Counted from the first letter of the stretch, positions 1-8,409 are shown. The stretch is 64,000 bases of DNA from Flavobacteriales bacterium (GCA_016705545.1 JADIYA010000001.1:372001-436000), one strand, 5' to 3'. Notes: generated by a model from the letters alone, not told the origin. A program made the numbers and translations.

Positions 1-3000
1 TTCTGGACCGTACCTGTGGGCGCGAACGGGGTTCCTGTAACGAGTACCTTCAGCATACCCTGCCGCACATCCACCACGGATTACGATGTGCGTCTTACCT
101 CCCATGCGTGCGGCACCAGCTACCGCTGGAAGTACACCATGGCCGCGCCGGTCTTCGCCAATGATGTGGAATCCAACGGTTCAACGTCATCCGCGATCGT
201 TCTGCCCGAATCAACACCGATGACCGGTCAGCTCAATTTCGGTGGCGGTGAGAACAACGATTATTACCGCATCAACCTCCCGACAGATGGCGTGTTGCAT
301 GTGACGATCGAAGCGGAACACACTGGCCCCTCCACGACGGAGACCATTGACGCGCGCATCTCGGTGAGCACTGGAACCACACTGGCGACCTGGGACGCTG
401 CGGTGGGAGCCAGCTCGACTCCTGCCAGCACCTCCTTCAGCCTGAGTTGCCGTGGCGCGTCGCTTCCCTACTATTTGAACCTGGCCAGCAACGTCTGCGG
501 TGCCTCATACCGCGTTAGTTGGACCGTAACACCGCCTGTTTATGCCAATGACCCCGAGCCGAACAACAGCAGCCCCGGAACTCCCATGGACCTGGACGCA
601 GCTGGACAACAGGGTCATATCGCGTTCTACAACACCACCGATGATGACTACTACGCGTTCACGCATCCAGGCGGACCGTGGTCTGTGACCATCAGTGCTG
701 AGCATGTGGGTGTCGGCGCAGGTTCAATGCCCTTGGAGGTCCGAAACAATCCGGGCACGCTGTTCGGTTCGTTCACAGTTCCTGTCGGCGGTTCCTCCAC
801 ACCGGTAACTACGACGTTCACAATTCCATCACTAGCAGCGGGTTCCATCTACCGCTTGATCGTGAAGGACGGCACTTGCGGTGTGAGCTACCGCATCCAT
901 TGCTACGATGATGATGGGGACGGAACCTGCAACGCCTTCGACCTATGCGCTGGTGGACCGGAACCCGGCACGCCGTGCGATGACAGCAACGGTGCGACGA
1001 CCAACGACATCATCCTGGCGAACTGCGTATGCGCGGGCACACTGCTGGGCAATGATTGCAACGGCGTGCCCGGCGGACCTGCGCTTCCTGGAACTTCCTG
1101 CAACGACAGTGACGACTGCACGACCGGTGATGTGTACGACGCGAACTGCAATTGCGTCGGGGTAATCGCGGATGCGGATGCCGATGGCATATGTGACGCC
1201 AACGATGATTGCGCGAACACACCAACGGGCGAAGGCGTGAACACCGATGGCTGTTCCTGCACACAGGTCACCGTGGATGATGGCGATCCATGCACCATGG
1301 ACCTGTGCCTCAATGGGGTGGTAACGCATACGTTCGCGGATGCGGACGGCGATGGCACCTGTGATGCCAACGACCTATGCCCCGGTGGGCCTGAGCCCGG
1401 AACGGCATGTGATGACCTCGATGACTGCACCACCGGCGATGTGATCGGCAACGACTGCCAGTGCGCAGGGACCTTCGCCGATGCCGACAACGATGGCACC
1501 TGCGACGCCGATGACCTCTGCCCCGGTGGACCGGAACCCGGAACCGCCTGCAACGACAACAACGGCGCCACCATCAACGACATCATCCAGGAGAACTGCC
1601 TGTGCGAGGGCACCCTGCTGGGCAATGATTGCAACGGTGTTCCAGGCGGACCAGCAGTGCCCGGCACAGCGTGCAACGACAACGACGACTGCACCACCGG
1701 CGATGTCTTCGACGCGAACTGCCTCTGTGCCGGCACCTTCGCCGATGCGGACCAGGACGGCACATGCGACGCAAGTGACCTCTGCCCCGGCGGGCCCGAG
1801 CCCGGCACAGCGTGCAACGACAACAACTCAAGCACCGAAAATGATGTGGTAGGATCGGATTGCGCCTGCGCTGGAACGCCAACAGGCATCACATGCACCA
1901 CCGACCTCGACTTCGTGTACCAGGCCGATGGCAACGACGACCTCGCGTGGCAGATCTTCGAGCAAGGCACCAACATCCTGGTGCAGAGCGGCGGCGGCGC
2001 CTTGATCGGCAACGGTTCCGAAGCCACCTGCCTGCCCGATGGCTGCTTCTACCTCGTGGTCACTGACGGTGGCGGCGACGGCATCGTGAATGGCGGCTAT
2101 CTGTTGAAGATCAACAGCAGCGTGCGCCTCATCGATAACCAGTACGGAATCTTCGGCGAAGGCGGATTCACTAGCGGGGCCACCAGCCAGATCGATGGCA
2201 ACGAGGGCTTCTGCCTGCCCGTGGGCACCGACCGGCTGATTTTCACCAGCTGCGACAAGCGCGATTGGAAGACCAGCCCCTGTGGCGGTGAATACGTAGT
2301 GGCCAATGGCAATCAGGACGTGAGCAATGAGTACGGCGTGAACAACGCCAACAGCGGCTATCAGATGTGGTGGTTCGCGCCCAACGGCGGCTACAGCTTC
2401 AAGCGCTTCCAGAGCCACAACACGAGCAACGGACTGCCCCCCAGCGACACCCGTGCCTGCCACTTCCGCATCAATGGCTGGGCCGGCAACCAGCTGCAGG
2501 AGGATCAGTTCTACAACGTGAAGGTGCGCGGCCGCGTGAACGGCGATTACAACGCCTGGGGACCTGCCTGCCGCTTCATGCTCAACAGCGCTGGAGCCCA
2601 GTGCCCCCGCACCAAGCTCATGGACCTGCCCGGCAACCAATACCTGAGCTGCGGACAGAACCGCGCCATCGGCAACAACGTGTACGTGCACGCCAAGCCG
2701 GTGCGCCGCATGAACAACAACTGCAACTGGGTGAACGCGAACCGCTACCAGTTCCGCTTCCGCATCCCATCGGAAAACATCACCATCGTGAAGACCAGCG
2801 CCACTGGCCAGTACTTCGTGAACACCGCTGGCCTCACCTGCGGCAAGACCTACGAAGTTGATGTGCGCGCGAGCTTCGACAATGGCGCTACCTGGTGCCA
2901 CAGCAGCGACCCCTACGGCGATATCTGCCTGCTCACCACCACGTGCAGCTTCGGCATGGCTGAGGAGAGCTCTTCAAGCGCAGCCGGTCAGTCCGAGCGG

Positions 3001-3261
3001 AGCGTGGGACTGTACCCGAACCCCAACAACGGCGACCAGCTCTTCGTGAGCCTGAGCAATGTGGAAGAGGGTGTTGAGTCGATCAACGTGGACATCTACG
3101 ACAGCTTCGGCAAGCGCGTGGCTCAGCGCACCATCGGGGTGCAGGACGGCTTCGTGAACACCACGATCGCCCTGAACGGGGAACTGGCCAACGGCATGTA
3201 CCTGGTGAGCATCGCGGCCGGCAGCGCGATCCACACCGAGCGGCTGGTGATCCAGCGCTGA
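1..3261 (+). CDS. T9SS-sorted Cys-rich surface protein, 5' end outside window
   Basis: The frame is open from base 1 and the first residues lie inside a repeat, so the start is upstream of the window. In order: two to three PPC-like beta-sandwich repeats (visible residues 1-300, with FANDVES/YANDPEP motifs and a DDYY core); a Cys-rich stretch (about 300-625) alternating aspartate loops of the DADGDGTCDANDLC kind with PGTACND repeats, probably Ca-binding and thrombospondin-3-like; a ~430-residue cassette starting at CTTDLDFVYQ; and a type A T9SS sorting domain (LYPNPNNGD, then NGMYLVSIAAG, ending ERLVIQR). Such proteins normally cross the inner membrane by Sec and the outer membrane by T9SS, and are anchored after the sorting domain is removed. 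The cassette recurs at 46-47.4 kb and 53-54.4 kb. A hairpin terminator follows. An adhesive or structural role is inference; no catalytic motif was seen. Confidence 0.85.
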   Translation, partial: FWTVPVGANGVPVTSTFSIPCRTSTTDYDVRLTSHACGTSYRWKYTMAAPVFANDVESNGSTSSAIVLPESTPMTGQLNFGGGENNDYYRINLPTDGVLHVTIEAEHTGPSTTETIDARISVSTGTTLATWDAAVGASSTPASTSFSLSCRGASLPYYLNLASNVCGASYRVSWTVTPPVYANDPEPNNSSPGTPMDLDAAGQQGHIAFYNTTDDDYYAFTHPGGPWSVTISAEHVGVGAGSMPLEVRNNPGTLFGSFTVPVGGSSTPVTTTFTIPSLAAGSIYRLIVKDGTCGVSYRIHCYDDDGDGTCNAFDLCAGGPEPGTPCDDSNGATTNDIILANCVCAGTLLGNDCNGVPGGPALPGTSCNDSDDCTTGDVYDANCNCVGVIADADADGICDANDDCANTPTGEGVNTDGCSCTQVTVDDGDPCTMDLCLNGVVTHTFADADGDGTCDANDLCPGGPEPGTACDDLDDCTTGDVIGNDCQCAGTFADADNDGTCDADDLCPGGPEPGTACNDNNGATINDIIQENCLCEGTLLGNDCNGVPGGPAVPGTACNDNDDCTTGDVFDANCLCAGTFADADQDGTCDASDLCPGGPEPGTACNDNNSSTENDVVGSDCACAGTPTGITCTTDLDFVYQADGNDDLAWQIFEQGTNILVQSGGGALIGNGSEATCLPDGCFYLVVTDGGGDGIVNGGYLLKINSSVRLIDNQYGIFGEGGFTSGATSQIDGNEGFCLPVGTDRLIFTSCDKRDWKTSPCGGEYVVANGNQDVSNEYGVNNANSGYQMWWFAPNGGYSFKRFQSHNTSNGLPPSDTRACHFRINGWAGNQLQEDQFYNVKVRGRVNGDYNAWGPACRFMLNSAGAQCPRTKLMDLPGNQYLSCGQNRAIGNNVYVHAKPVRRMNNNCNWVNANRYQFRFRIPSENITIVKTSATGQYFVNTAGLTCGKTYEVDVRASFDNGATWCHSSDPYGDICLLTTTCSFGMAEESSSSAAGQSERSVGLYPNPNNGDQLFVSLSNVEEGVESINVDIYDSFGKRVAQRTIGVQDGFVNTTIALNGELANGMYLVSIAAGSAIHTERLVIQR
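1890..3261 (+). repeat. Extended C-terminal cassette, copy 1
   Basis: This coding block, from CTTDLDFVYQ to the stop codon, closely matches the inverted copy at 46047-47412 in both protein and DNA, and more loosely 53043-54420. Shared landmarks are ATCLPDGCFYL, GGGDGIV, NEGFCLPVGTDRL, NSGYQMWW, GGYSFKRFQSHNT, RINGWAGNQLQE and VDIYDSFGKRVAQRTIGVQDG. Confidence 0.8.
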
Positions 3262-3281
3262 GGACGCACTCATACAATATG

Positions 3282-3313
3282 GCGGGGGCCGGTTCTTGCG
3301 AACCGGCCCCCGC
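3282..3313 (+). terminator. Hairpin terminator after the T9SS protein
   Basis: A perfect 14-bp stem (3282-3295 with 3300-3313) closes a TTGC loop 20 bases after the stop codon. No strong T-run follows, so it may act as a weak terminator or an mRNA 3' end. Confidence 0.7.
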
Positions 3314-3440
3314 TAGTTGAAGGCCCGTTCTTCCGCATTGCAAAAAGGTTCACTCCTCAGCAAGCTTTGCCGGCGCTTCCGACTGTCATCCGTCATTCCC
3401 GGTCAATGCATGATCGGATACATTGGCTGAAAAGGAAGTC

Positions 3441-3596
3441 ATGGCGAAGAAACCAGTTGCCAAGAAAACCGCCAGCACAAAGAAGCCTGCCGGCCTCGGC
3501 CGTAGCGCGATAACCGGTCGCTTCATGAGCGTGAGCGCAGCGAAGGCCCACAAGAAGACGGCGATTATTGAGGGGGCGTCGCGCAAGAAGCGATAG
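3441..3596 (+). CDS. Small basic protein with RSAxTGRF motif (51 aa)
   Basis: A 51-residue frame with an ATG start and an AAGGAAG ribosome site about 4 bases upstream. The first 18 residues are Lys/Ala/Pro-rich (MAKKPVAKKTASTKKPAG), like the tails of bacterial histone-H1-like proteins. The rest carries GRSAITGRF, then AAKAHKKTAIIE and a KKR end. This resembles a widespread family of tiny proteins with an RSAxTGRFV ... PKTTVxE core whose function is unknown. It stands alone between two hairpins, downstream of the surface protein and convergent with the M56 gene. Nucleic-acid binding is inferred only from charge. The ribosome site and the family-like core support a real gene. Confidence 0.65.
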   Translation: MAKKPVAKKTASTKKPAGLGRSAITGRFMSVSAAKAHKKTAIIEGASRKKR

Positions 3597-3622
3597 GTGG
3601 AGCAAGGGGACATGAATGAAGA

Positions 3623-3648
3623 ACGGCGCAAGGCCTTGCTTGCGCCGT
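3623..3648. terminator. Bidirectional hairpin between convergent genes
   Basis: A 10-bp perfect stem, ACGGCGCAAG at 3623-3632 with CTTGCGCCGT at 3639-3648, sits between the small basic protein gene and the convergent M56 gene. Confidence 0.6.
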
Positions 3649-3670
3649 CCGATGCATGTGACGATCGCCC

Positions 3671-4804
3671 TTATTCAAGCTTGAATGCGATGGGCAGGGT
3701 CATCTGCGCACTCACCGCCTTGCCGCCGGATTGAGCGGGCTTCCATGCGGGCATGCTCCGCACCACACGGAGGGCCTCGTTGTCGATATCCTCGCGCACG
3801 CCACGCTTCACGGAGGCATCGGCCACCTGACCGTTGGACTTCACGGTGAACACCACGAACACCTTGCCTTCCACGCGGTCGCTCTTCGCGGAAGCAGGGT
3901 AAGTGAGATTCGCCCCGATGTACTTGATCAAGGCCTCTTGTCCACCGGGGAATTCCGGTTGCTGGTCGATTCCAGGAAAGGTCTTCGCCTCAGGTGCAGG
4001 AGCGATGGTGGCAGGGGCAGCCTGCCAGGAGGACAGCGCCACAGCGAAGGCAAGCAGCGGGAAGCCGAGCAGGAGCTTTCGGCGTGCAAGGCGCGGGGAA
4101 CGGGTGTTCTTCAACATGGTCATGCGGAGTTTGAGGTTGTTTGATCCGAACGAATTGAGGAGCGAGGCCGTGGGCACCCCGAATGCTTGGGCGAGCAGCA
4201 GGGCCTCGTAGTGGGGATGGCTCATCCGGGCAATGGAATCGGCCTCCAGTTCGTGCACCAGCCGCAGCTCACGCAAAGCCAGCCGCCATGCCGGATTGCT
4301 CCAGAAGAGCGCGGCTGCTGCCTCAAAGAGGAGCACATCGAATGAATGCCCGCGCGATGCATGCGCGTGTTCGTGGGCCATCAGCGCAACGTGGTCCTGC
4401 TCCGTGGCCGATGCCGGGATGTGGATCTGCTGGAAGAAGGAGCGCGCTTCGTTTGAAGCTGACGCTACAGCGCGAAAGGCGGTGACACAACGCGCGATCA
4501 ACATGATGAGCAGCACAGTGGTGATTGCCAGGTGCGCGACCGTTGCGATGCGCAACCAATCCGTGTTGTGCGCTCCGGGCGACGCTGAATTGGAAATTCC
4601 GACTTCAGGTAAGTGGATCGTCATGACCGTTGTGGCCAGATGGCCCGAGGGTAGCAGGGGCAGCGTAATGGCGAGCAAGGCGGACGCAAGTAGCCAGAAT
4701 CGGCGCGCGGCATACCAGGTCTCGCGCCGCAGCAGCAGAAGGTAGGCGCCGAGGAGCACGACGAACACGAGGTTCGCTTTCAGGAAGTAGATCAGGGCGT
4801 CCAT
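3671..4804 (-). CDS. M56 (BlaR1-like) metallopeptidase with TonB C-terminal domain
   Basis: A 377-residue membrane sensor-peptidase. Membrane segments are visible near residues 8-25, 35-52, 88-105 and 245-262. The zinc motif HEHAH is at 144-148 and the third ligand is probably the Glu of the VHELEAD stretch (184-190). After the last membrane segment, residues about 275-377 form a TonB-type C-terminal domain (QPEFPGG ... YPASAKS ... VFVVFTVKSNGQV ... MPAWKPA). The gene directly follows a BlaI-type repressor (start 4804, repressor stop 4806), the usual BlaR1/BlaI pairing in which the peptidase relieves repression. A TonB module in place of a penicillin-binding sensor domain is common in Bacteroidota; what it senses is unknown. 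Confidence 0.88.
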   Translation of the reverse strand: MDALIYFLKANLVFVVLLGAYLLLLRRETWYAARRFWLLASALLAITLPLLPSGHLATTVMTIHLPEVGISNSASPGAHNTDWLRIATVAHLAITTVLLIMLIARCVTAFRAVASASNEARSFFQQIHIPASATEQDHVALMAHEHAHASRGHSFDVLLFEAAAALFWSNPAWRLALRELRLVHELEADSIARMSHPHYEALLLAQAFGVPTASLLNSFGSNNLKLRMTMLKNTRSPRLARRKLLLGFPLLAFAVALSSWQAAPATIAPAPEAKTFPGIDQQPEFPGGQEALIKYIGANLTYPASAKSDRVEGKVFVVFTVKSNGQVADASVKRGVREDIDNEALRVVRSMPAWKPAQSGGKAVSAQMTLPIAFKLE

Positions 4805-4805
4805 A

Positions 4806-5174
4806 TCAGCGGTTCTTCTTTTTGGCTTGGATGAGCTTCAGCAGTTCCTCCAACTCTTGCGCGTCCAGCTCCTCGCGCTCGATGAAGTGGCTCAGCAACT
4901 GCCGGGGAGATCCTCCGAAATAATCCTTCAGCAAGCGCTTGGCGTTGCCCTGCCCATACGAGTCCTTGTTCAGCAGTGCATGATAGCGGTGGCTGCGGCC
5001 GAAGGCCTCATGGCCCACATAGCCCTTCTCCTCCAGGATGCGCACGATGGTGCTCACCGTGGTCACCGCCGGCCGCGGCTTCGGCATGGCCGCTACCACG
5101 TCCTTCACGAAGGATGGCCCCAGCTTCCAAAGCACCTGCATCACCTGCTCTTCCGCTTTTGTCAATCGCTCCAT
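4806..5174 (-). CDS. BlaI/MecI/CopY-family transcriptional repressor
   Basis: 122 residues, the usual length of the family. The N-terminal winged helix starts MERLTKAEEQVMQVLWKLG and continues through RPAVTTVSTIVRILEEKGYV, the recognition-helix region; the C-terminal third (FIEREELDAQELEELLKLI) fits the dimerisation helices. It is the first gene of a two-gene unit with the M56 peptidase. Members bind a palindromic operator as dimers and are inactivated by cleavage triggered by their partner peptidase. An AACTA-N7-TAGTT palindrome lies just upstream of the start and is a candidate autoregulatory site. Regulated targets beyond its own operon are unknown. Confidence 0.9.
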   Translation of the reverse strand: MERLTKAEEQVMQVLWKLGPSFVKDVVAAMPKPRPAVTTVSTIVRILEEKGYVGHEAFGRSHRYHALLNKDSYGQGNAKRLLKDYFGGSPRQLLSHFIEREELDAQELEELLKLIQAKKKNR

Positions 5175-5186
5175 GGCGACAATGAT

Positions 5187-5202
5187 AACTATGTTTTTAG
5201 TT
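5187..5202 (-). promoter_or_regulatory. Candidate BlaI-type operator
   Basis: The inverted repeat AACTA-N7-TAGTT is centred about 20 bases upstream of the repressor start, in an AT-rich patch within GC-rich surroundings. A further TTAGTT half site lies at about 5217-5222. Its position over the probable promoter and its symmetry suit an autoregulatory operator; binding is inferred. Confidence 0.4.
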
Positions 5203-5306
5203 TCTTGGCCACATTCTTAGTTGAAAGGGACATGCCGTTCGGGGAGCGGCACAGAATCACGCAGGAACGGCGAAGGGTCGGTCGGCATTCGGACCTTGTG
5301 CCCGGA

Positions 5307-5708
5307 ATGGCCGAAGCCCGGGAACGCATCATCTTCTTCGACGGCGTGTGCGGACTGTGCAACCGCTTCGTGGATCGCTTGCTGCGGATCGACCGTGGCG
5401 GCGTGTTCCGTTTCGCGCCGCTTCAGGGCAGTACCGCGCATGATCGCCTGCCTATCGGCCTCGCTGATGCGCTGAGCAGCGTGGTTTACCTCCGCGAGGG
5501 CGTTGTGCTCACCCGGTCCACCGCCGCGCTCCGTATCCTCATCGACCTGGGCGGTTGGCGCACCCTGCATCGCCTCTGGTTCATCTTCCCCCGTGCGCTG
5601 CGCGATGCGGTGTACGACTGGGTGGCGCTCAACCGGTACAAGTGGTTCGGGAAGCGCGAGGTGTGCCGATTGCCGACGCAGGAAGAGCGCGCGCGCTTCC
5701 TACCCTAG
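5307..5708 (+). CDS. DCC-family (DUF393) thiol-disulfide protein
   Basis: 133 residues from the ATG at 5307, which places the family motif near the N terminus as expected. FFDGVCGLCNRFVD (about residues 9-22) holds the Asp-x-x-Cys-x-x-Cys signature; it is followed by RFAPLQG, a VVYLREG strand and a C-terminal region with FPRALRDAVYDWVALNRYKWFG and a further Cys. DCC proteins have a thioredoxin-like fold and a putative redox role; the substrate is not known. An upstream ATG at 5232 would add 25 residues without family character and is less likely. The gene diverges from blaI, and its stop codon lies in the CTAG tip of the palindromic element at 5705-5872. Confidence 0.85.
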   Translation: MAEARERIIFFDGVCGLCNRFVDRLLRIDRGGVFRFAPLQGSTAHDRLPIGLADALSSVVYLREGVVLTRSTAALRILIDLGGWRTLHRLWFIFPRALRDAVYDWVALNRYKWFGKREVCRLPTQEERARFLP

Positions 5709-5872
5709 AGGCTATCTCAAGAACACCCTTCGGGCTGCGCGAGGGTCTTTCGCGCCTATGCTTCGTTGCGGAAGGCCTCACAGAGTGCCTGACTATGCTC
5801 GGCTTCCGCGCCTCGCCTGGTCGCGAAATACCTCTCGCTCGCTTCCGAAAGCATTTTTGAGATTGCCTCTAG
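5705..5872. repeat. Long imperfect palindromic element with CTAG ends
   Basis: The left end (5705-5723) and the right end (5854-5872) are inverted repeats matching at about 16 of 19 positions, and weaker pairing continues inward for about 50 bases per arm. An inner hairpin pairs GCGGAAG with CTTCCGC. Both tips read CTAG and supply the TAG stop codons of the two convergent flanking genes. It looks like a MITE- or REP-type element, or a large bidirectional terminator. No coding frame is evident. Confidence 0.55.
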
Positions 5873-6852
5873 TCCTTAGGGCTTCCGTCGCGCTTCAGGT
5901 CTTTCTCTTTCTCCCTGAAGTAGCGCCTGAAGAACCAATTGCGCTGCAGCGCCTTCAGGTTCTCGTTGAGGAGCTCGCTGCCTTGCTCCAGGTTGGCGAG
6001 GGAGCGGCGCACATCGCTGGCGACAATGGTGTCTTGCGTAAGGGCATGCGCGAGGCCCTTAGGATCATTGAGCCCGGTGCTGAAGCGCTCCACCTCACCA
6101 GCAGCGCTTGACAGCGAGTCGCTGAGCAGCTGCAACTGCTGGAGCAGGCCCTTCACCTGCTGCTCGGCAACTGGATCGCCAATGAGTGTGCCCAGCGCCC
6201 CCTTCCCGCCGCGAACGTCCGCGATGAGGGCATTGGCCTGCTCGGTGGCTGATTGCGCCGCTTGGGCCGAGGCATTCAATTCCGAGAGCGAGCCCCGCAA
6301 CTGCGCCGCGAGCACCGTGTCGCTGAAGAGGTCGAGCACGCTTCCAGGCCTGTTCAGGCGTTCTGCCAGCTGCCGCAGATCAGAGGTGATGGCGGCGAGG
6401 TTCTCGTTGGTGCGGTCGAGCGTTTCCAGCATGGCGTCGGTATCCAATGGAATCGACGTATGCAGCATGGAGCCGTCGGTCACGGGCTCGCCGGGGCCAT
6501 CGCCGGGCTCGATGTTCATGAGCTTGTTCCCCATGAGGCCGTCGGACCCGATGCTCACGATCGCATTCGAGCGGATGTGGGCCGCTTGGTCCTCGCGCAG
6601 GGCGATATCGACCCGTACCGTGCTGTCGTTCATGATGGAGAGGCGCTCCACCGTGCCCACATTGATGCCCGCGTAGCGCACATTGTTGCCGGGACGCAAA
6701 CCGCCCACCTGCCGGAACTCAGCGCTTACCGTGATGGTGCTGCTGAAAAGGCCGCGCTTGCTCCCCAACAGATAAAGGCCGAGCACGAGCAGCACCGTGC
6801 CGACCAGCACGAAAAGACCGAGGCGCACGGCGACGTTCCCTTCCTTGGACAT
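5869..6852 (-). CDS. mlaD: MlaD-type MCE-domain lipid transport protein
   Basis: 327 residues from the ATG at 6852; a GTG one codon earlier is the alternative start. One membrane anchor (about 9-29, LGLFVLVGTVLLVLGLYLLG) is followed by a single MCE domain (about 37-115: VSAEFRQVGGLRPGNNVRYA, then GINVGTVERL and SDGLMGNKLMNI). A long Ala/Gln/Leu-rich helical region (about 140-310) could form the trimeric or hexameric tunnel seen in MCE proteins. The start overlaps the stop of the ATPase gene by one base (TGATG), showing tight coupling to mlaF and mlaE. The role is inner-membrane substrate binding in retrograde phospholipid transport. No mlaA or mlaC is nearby, as is usual in Bacteroidota. Confidence 0.85.
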   Translation of the reverse strand: MSKEGNVAVRLGLFVLVGTVLLVLGLYLLGSKRGLFSSTITVSAEFRQVGGLRPGNNVRYAGINVGTVERLSIMNDSTVRVDIALREDQAAHIRSNAIVSIGSDGLMGNKLMNIEPGDGPGEPVTDGSMLHTSIPLDTDAMLETLDRTNENLAAITSDLRQLAERLNRPGSVLDLFSDTVLAAQLRGSLSELNASAQAAQSATEQANALIADVRGGKGALGTLIGDPVAEQQVKGLLQQLQLLSDSLSSAAGEVERFSTGLNDPKGLAHALTQDTIVASDVRRSLANLEQGSELLNENLKALQRNWFFRRYFREKEKDLKRDGSPKD

Positions 6853-7631
6853 CACATGAAGATGAAGAATGAGCGCACCACGGGATCGTTGGAGGCGCGA
6901 AGATCGGCGTAGCTGCCCTCCACATGGTTGCGGCCTTCGTGCAGCACGATGATTCGGTTGGCGGCGAGCTTGGCCACATTGAGGTCGTGCGAGATGATGA
7001 TGGACGATGTGTTGTAGGCGCGCTGCAGCTTTAGGATCAGCTCCACGATCTCCTTGCCCGTGATGGGGTCAAGGCCGGTAGTGGGCTCGTCGTAGAGCAC
7101 GACCTCGGGTTTCAGGATGAGCGTGCGCGCAAGGCCGATGCGGCGCTTCATGCCGCCGCTGAGCTCACTAGGGTACATGCGTCGCGTCTGCGGCAGGCCC
7201 ACAGCGTTGAGCACCTCATCCACCAGGGCATCGGTTTGCTTCGGGTCACGCGTTATCCAATGGCGCCGCAGCGGGAACTCGAGGTTCTCCTCCACCGTCA
7301 TGCTGTCGTAGAGCGCGCTGCTCTGGAAAAGGAATCCGATCCGCACACGCAGGCGATCGAGGGCCTCCTGGTCGAGTGTCAGCACATCCTGCCCAAGCAC
7401 GCGGATCGTGCCGGCATCGGCTTGCAGCAGTCGCATGATGCACTTGATGAGCACGCTCTTGCCGCTGCCGCTCTTGCCAAGCACCATGAGGTTCTCGCCA
7501 CGGCGCAGGTCCAGGTCGAATCCGTCCAGGACCACATTGCTGCCGAAGGCCTTGCGCAGCCCGCGCACCTCCACCACGCGCTCATCGGTAATGCCCGTCG
7601 CTGCATGTTCCAGGCTTGTCTGCGCGTCCAT
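6852..7631 (-). CDS. mlaF: MlaF-type ABC transporter ATPase
   Basis: 259 residues. Walker A is GKSGSGKS (about 53-60); the signature motif appears as LSGGMKRR; Walker B with the catalytic Glu is VVLYDEPTTGLDP; and the switch His lies in IIISHD. The LSGGMKRR form and the insert IGFLFQSSALYDSMTVEENL are typical of the MlaF/Ttg2A subgroup. It sits between mlaE (stop 7633, one base away) and mlaD (one-base overlap), so the three are one operon read leftward. It should power lipid movement between the outer and inner membranes. Confidence 0.9.
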   Translation of the reverse strand: MDAQTSLEHAATGITDERVVEVRGLRKAFGSNVVLDGFDLDLRRGENLMVLGKSGSGKSVLIKCIMRLLQADAGTIRVLGQDVLTLDQEALDRLRVRIGFLFQSSALYDSMTVEENLEFPLRRHWITRDPKQTDALVDEVLNAVGLPQTRRMYPSELSGGMKRRIGLARTLILKPEVVLYDEPTTGLDPITGKEIVELILKLQRAYNTSSIIISHDLNVAKLAANRIIVLHEGRNHVEGSYADLRASNDPVVRSFFIFM

Positions 7632-7632
7632 C

Positions 7633-8409
7633 TCAGTTCAGGCCCAGGATATCGGTGACCTGCACGGCCATCAGGTCCAGGATGAAGATGAGCAGTGAAG
7701 CCGTGACCACCGCTGAATGCGCGGCCTGACCGACGCCCTCGGTGCCCTTTTCCGTGCCATAGCCCCGGTAGCAGCCCACGATGCCGATAGCGAAGCCGAA
7801 GAAATAGCTCTTGATGAGGGCGGGGAGGAAGTCGGAGAACTCGAGCGACTCGAAGACCTGGCGGTAGAACAGGCCCCAGCTCACGTCGTCCTTGATGTTC
7901 ACGCCGATCCAAGTGGCCCAGATGGCGATGGCGTCGCTGATCACCATGAGCACCGGGATCATCAAGGTGGTGCTCCACACGCGCGTGACCACCAGGTACC
8001 GGAACGGGTTGGTGCCGCTCACCTCCATCGCATCGATCTGCTCGGTCACCTTCATGCTGCCCAGCTCGGCGCCCATGCTGCTGCCGATCTTCCCGGCACC
8101 GATGATGGCGGTGATCACCGGAGCGATCTCGCGCACCACGCTGATGGCGACCATGGCCGGAAGCATGCTCGCGGCGCCGAAACGCTCCAAGGTGGGCCTG
8201 CTCTGCACGGTGAGCACAAGGCCCATGATGAAGGCGGTGATGCCCACAAGCGGCAGTGTGAGCGTGCCGTTGATATAGCACTGACGGAAGAACTCGCGCC
8301 ACTCGAAGCGCTTGTGGAAGGCCTGCTGGAAGAAGCGCCCAGCGAAAGCCATGAGCTCGCCTGCATCGCGAAGCACGGATGTGACCTTGGCGGCTGTTCC
8401 CCTCACCAT
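7633..8409 (-). CDS. mlaE: MlaE-type ABC transporter permease
   Basis: 258 residues from ATG 8409; an in-frame TTG at 8418 is the alternative start. Visible family features are an N-terminal amphipathic segment, then about five membrane segments (LPLVGITAFIMGLVLTVQS, MLPAMVAISVVREIAPVITA, STTLMIPVLMVISDAIAIW, IKSYFFGFAIGIVGCYRGY and the last VVTASLLIFILDL). The conserved block between them has IGAGKIGSSMGAELGSMKVTEQIDAM, where the EQIDA motif contacts the ATPase. It is the first gene of the mlaE-mlaF-mlaD unit and diverges from the NatA-like ATPase gene at 8539. Confidence 0.9.
   Translation of the reverse strand: MVRGTAAKVTSVLRDAGELMAFAGRFFQQAFHKRFEWREFFRQCYINGTLTLPLVGITAFIMGLVLTVQSRPTLERFGAASMLPAMVAISVVREIAPVITAIIGAGKIGSSMGAELGSMKVTEQIDAMEVSGTNPFRYLVVTRVWSTTLMIPVLMVISDAIAIWATWIGVNIKDDVSWGLFYRQVFESLEFSDFLPALIKSYFFGFAIGIVGCYRGYGTEKGTEGVGQAAHSAVVTASLLIFILDLMAVQVTDILGLN

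Noticed and set aside
903..2901. Long open frames antisense to the first surface protein (903-2027 and 1828-2901)
   Set aside because: They have no family motifs, and high GC with repetitive codon use keeps the opposite strand free of stops. The plus-strand gene has clear domains and a sorting signal.
4827..5306. N-terminal extension of the DCC protein reaching back over blaI
   Set aside because: The extension is antisense to the well-supported repressor and lacks family character; the ATG at 5307 places the motif correctly.
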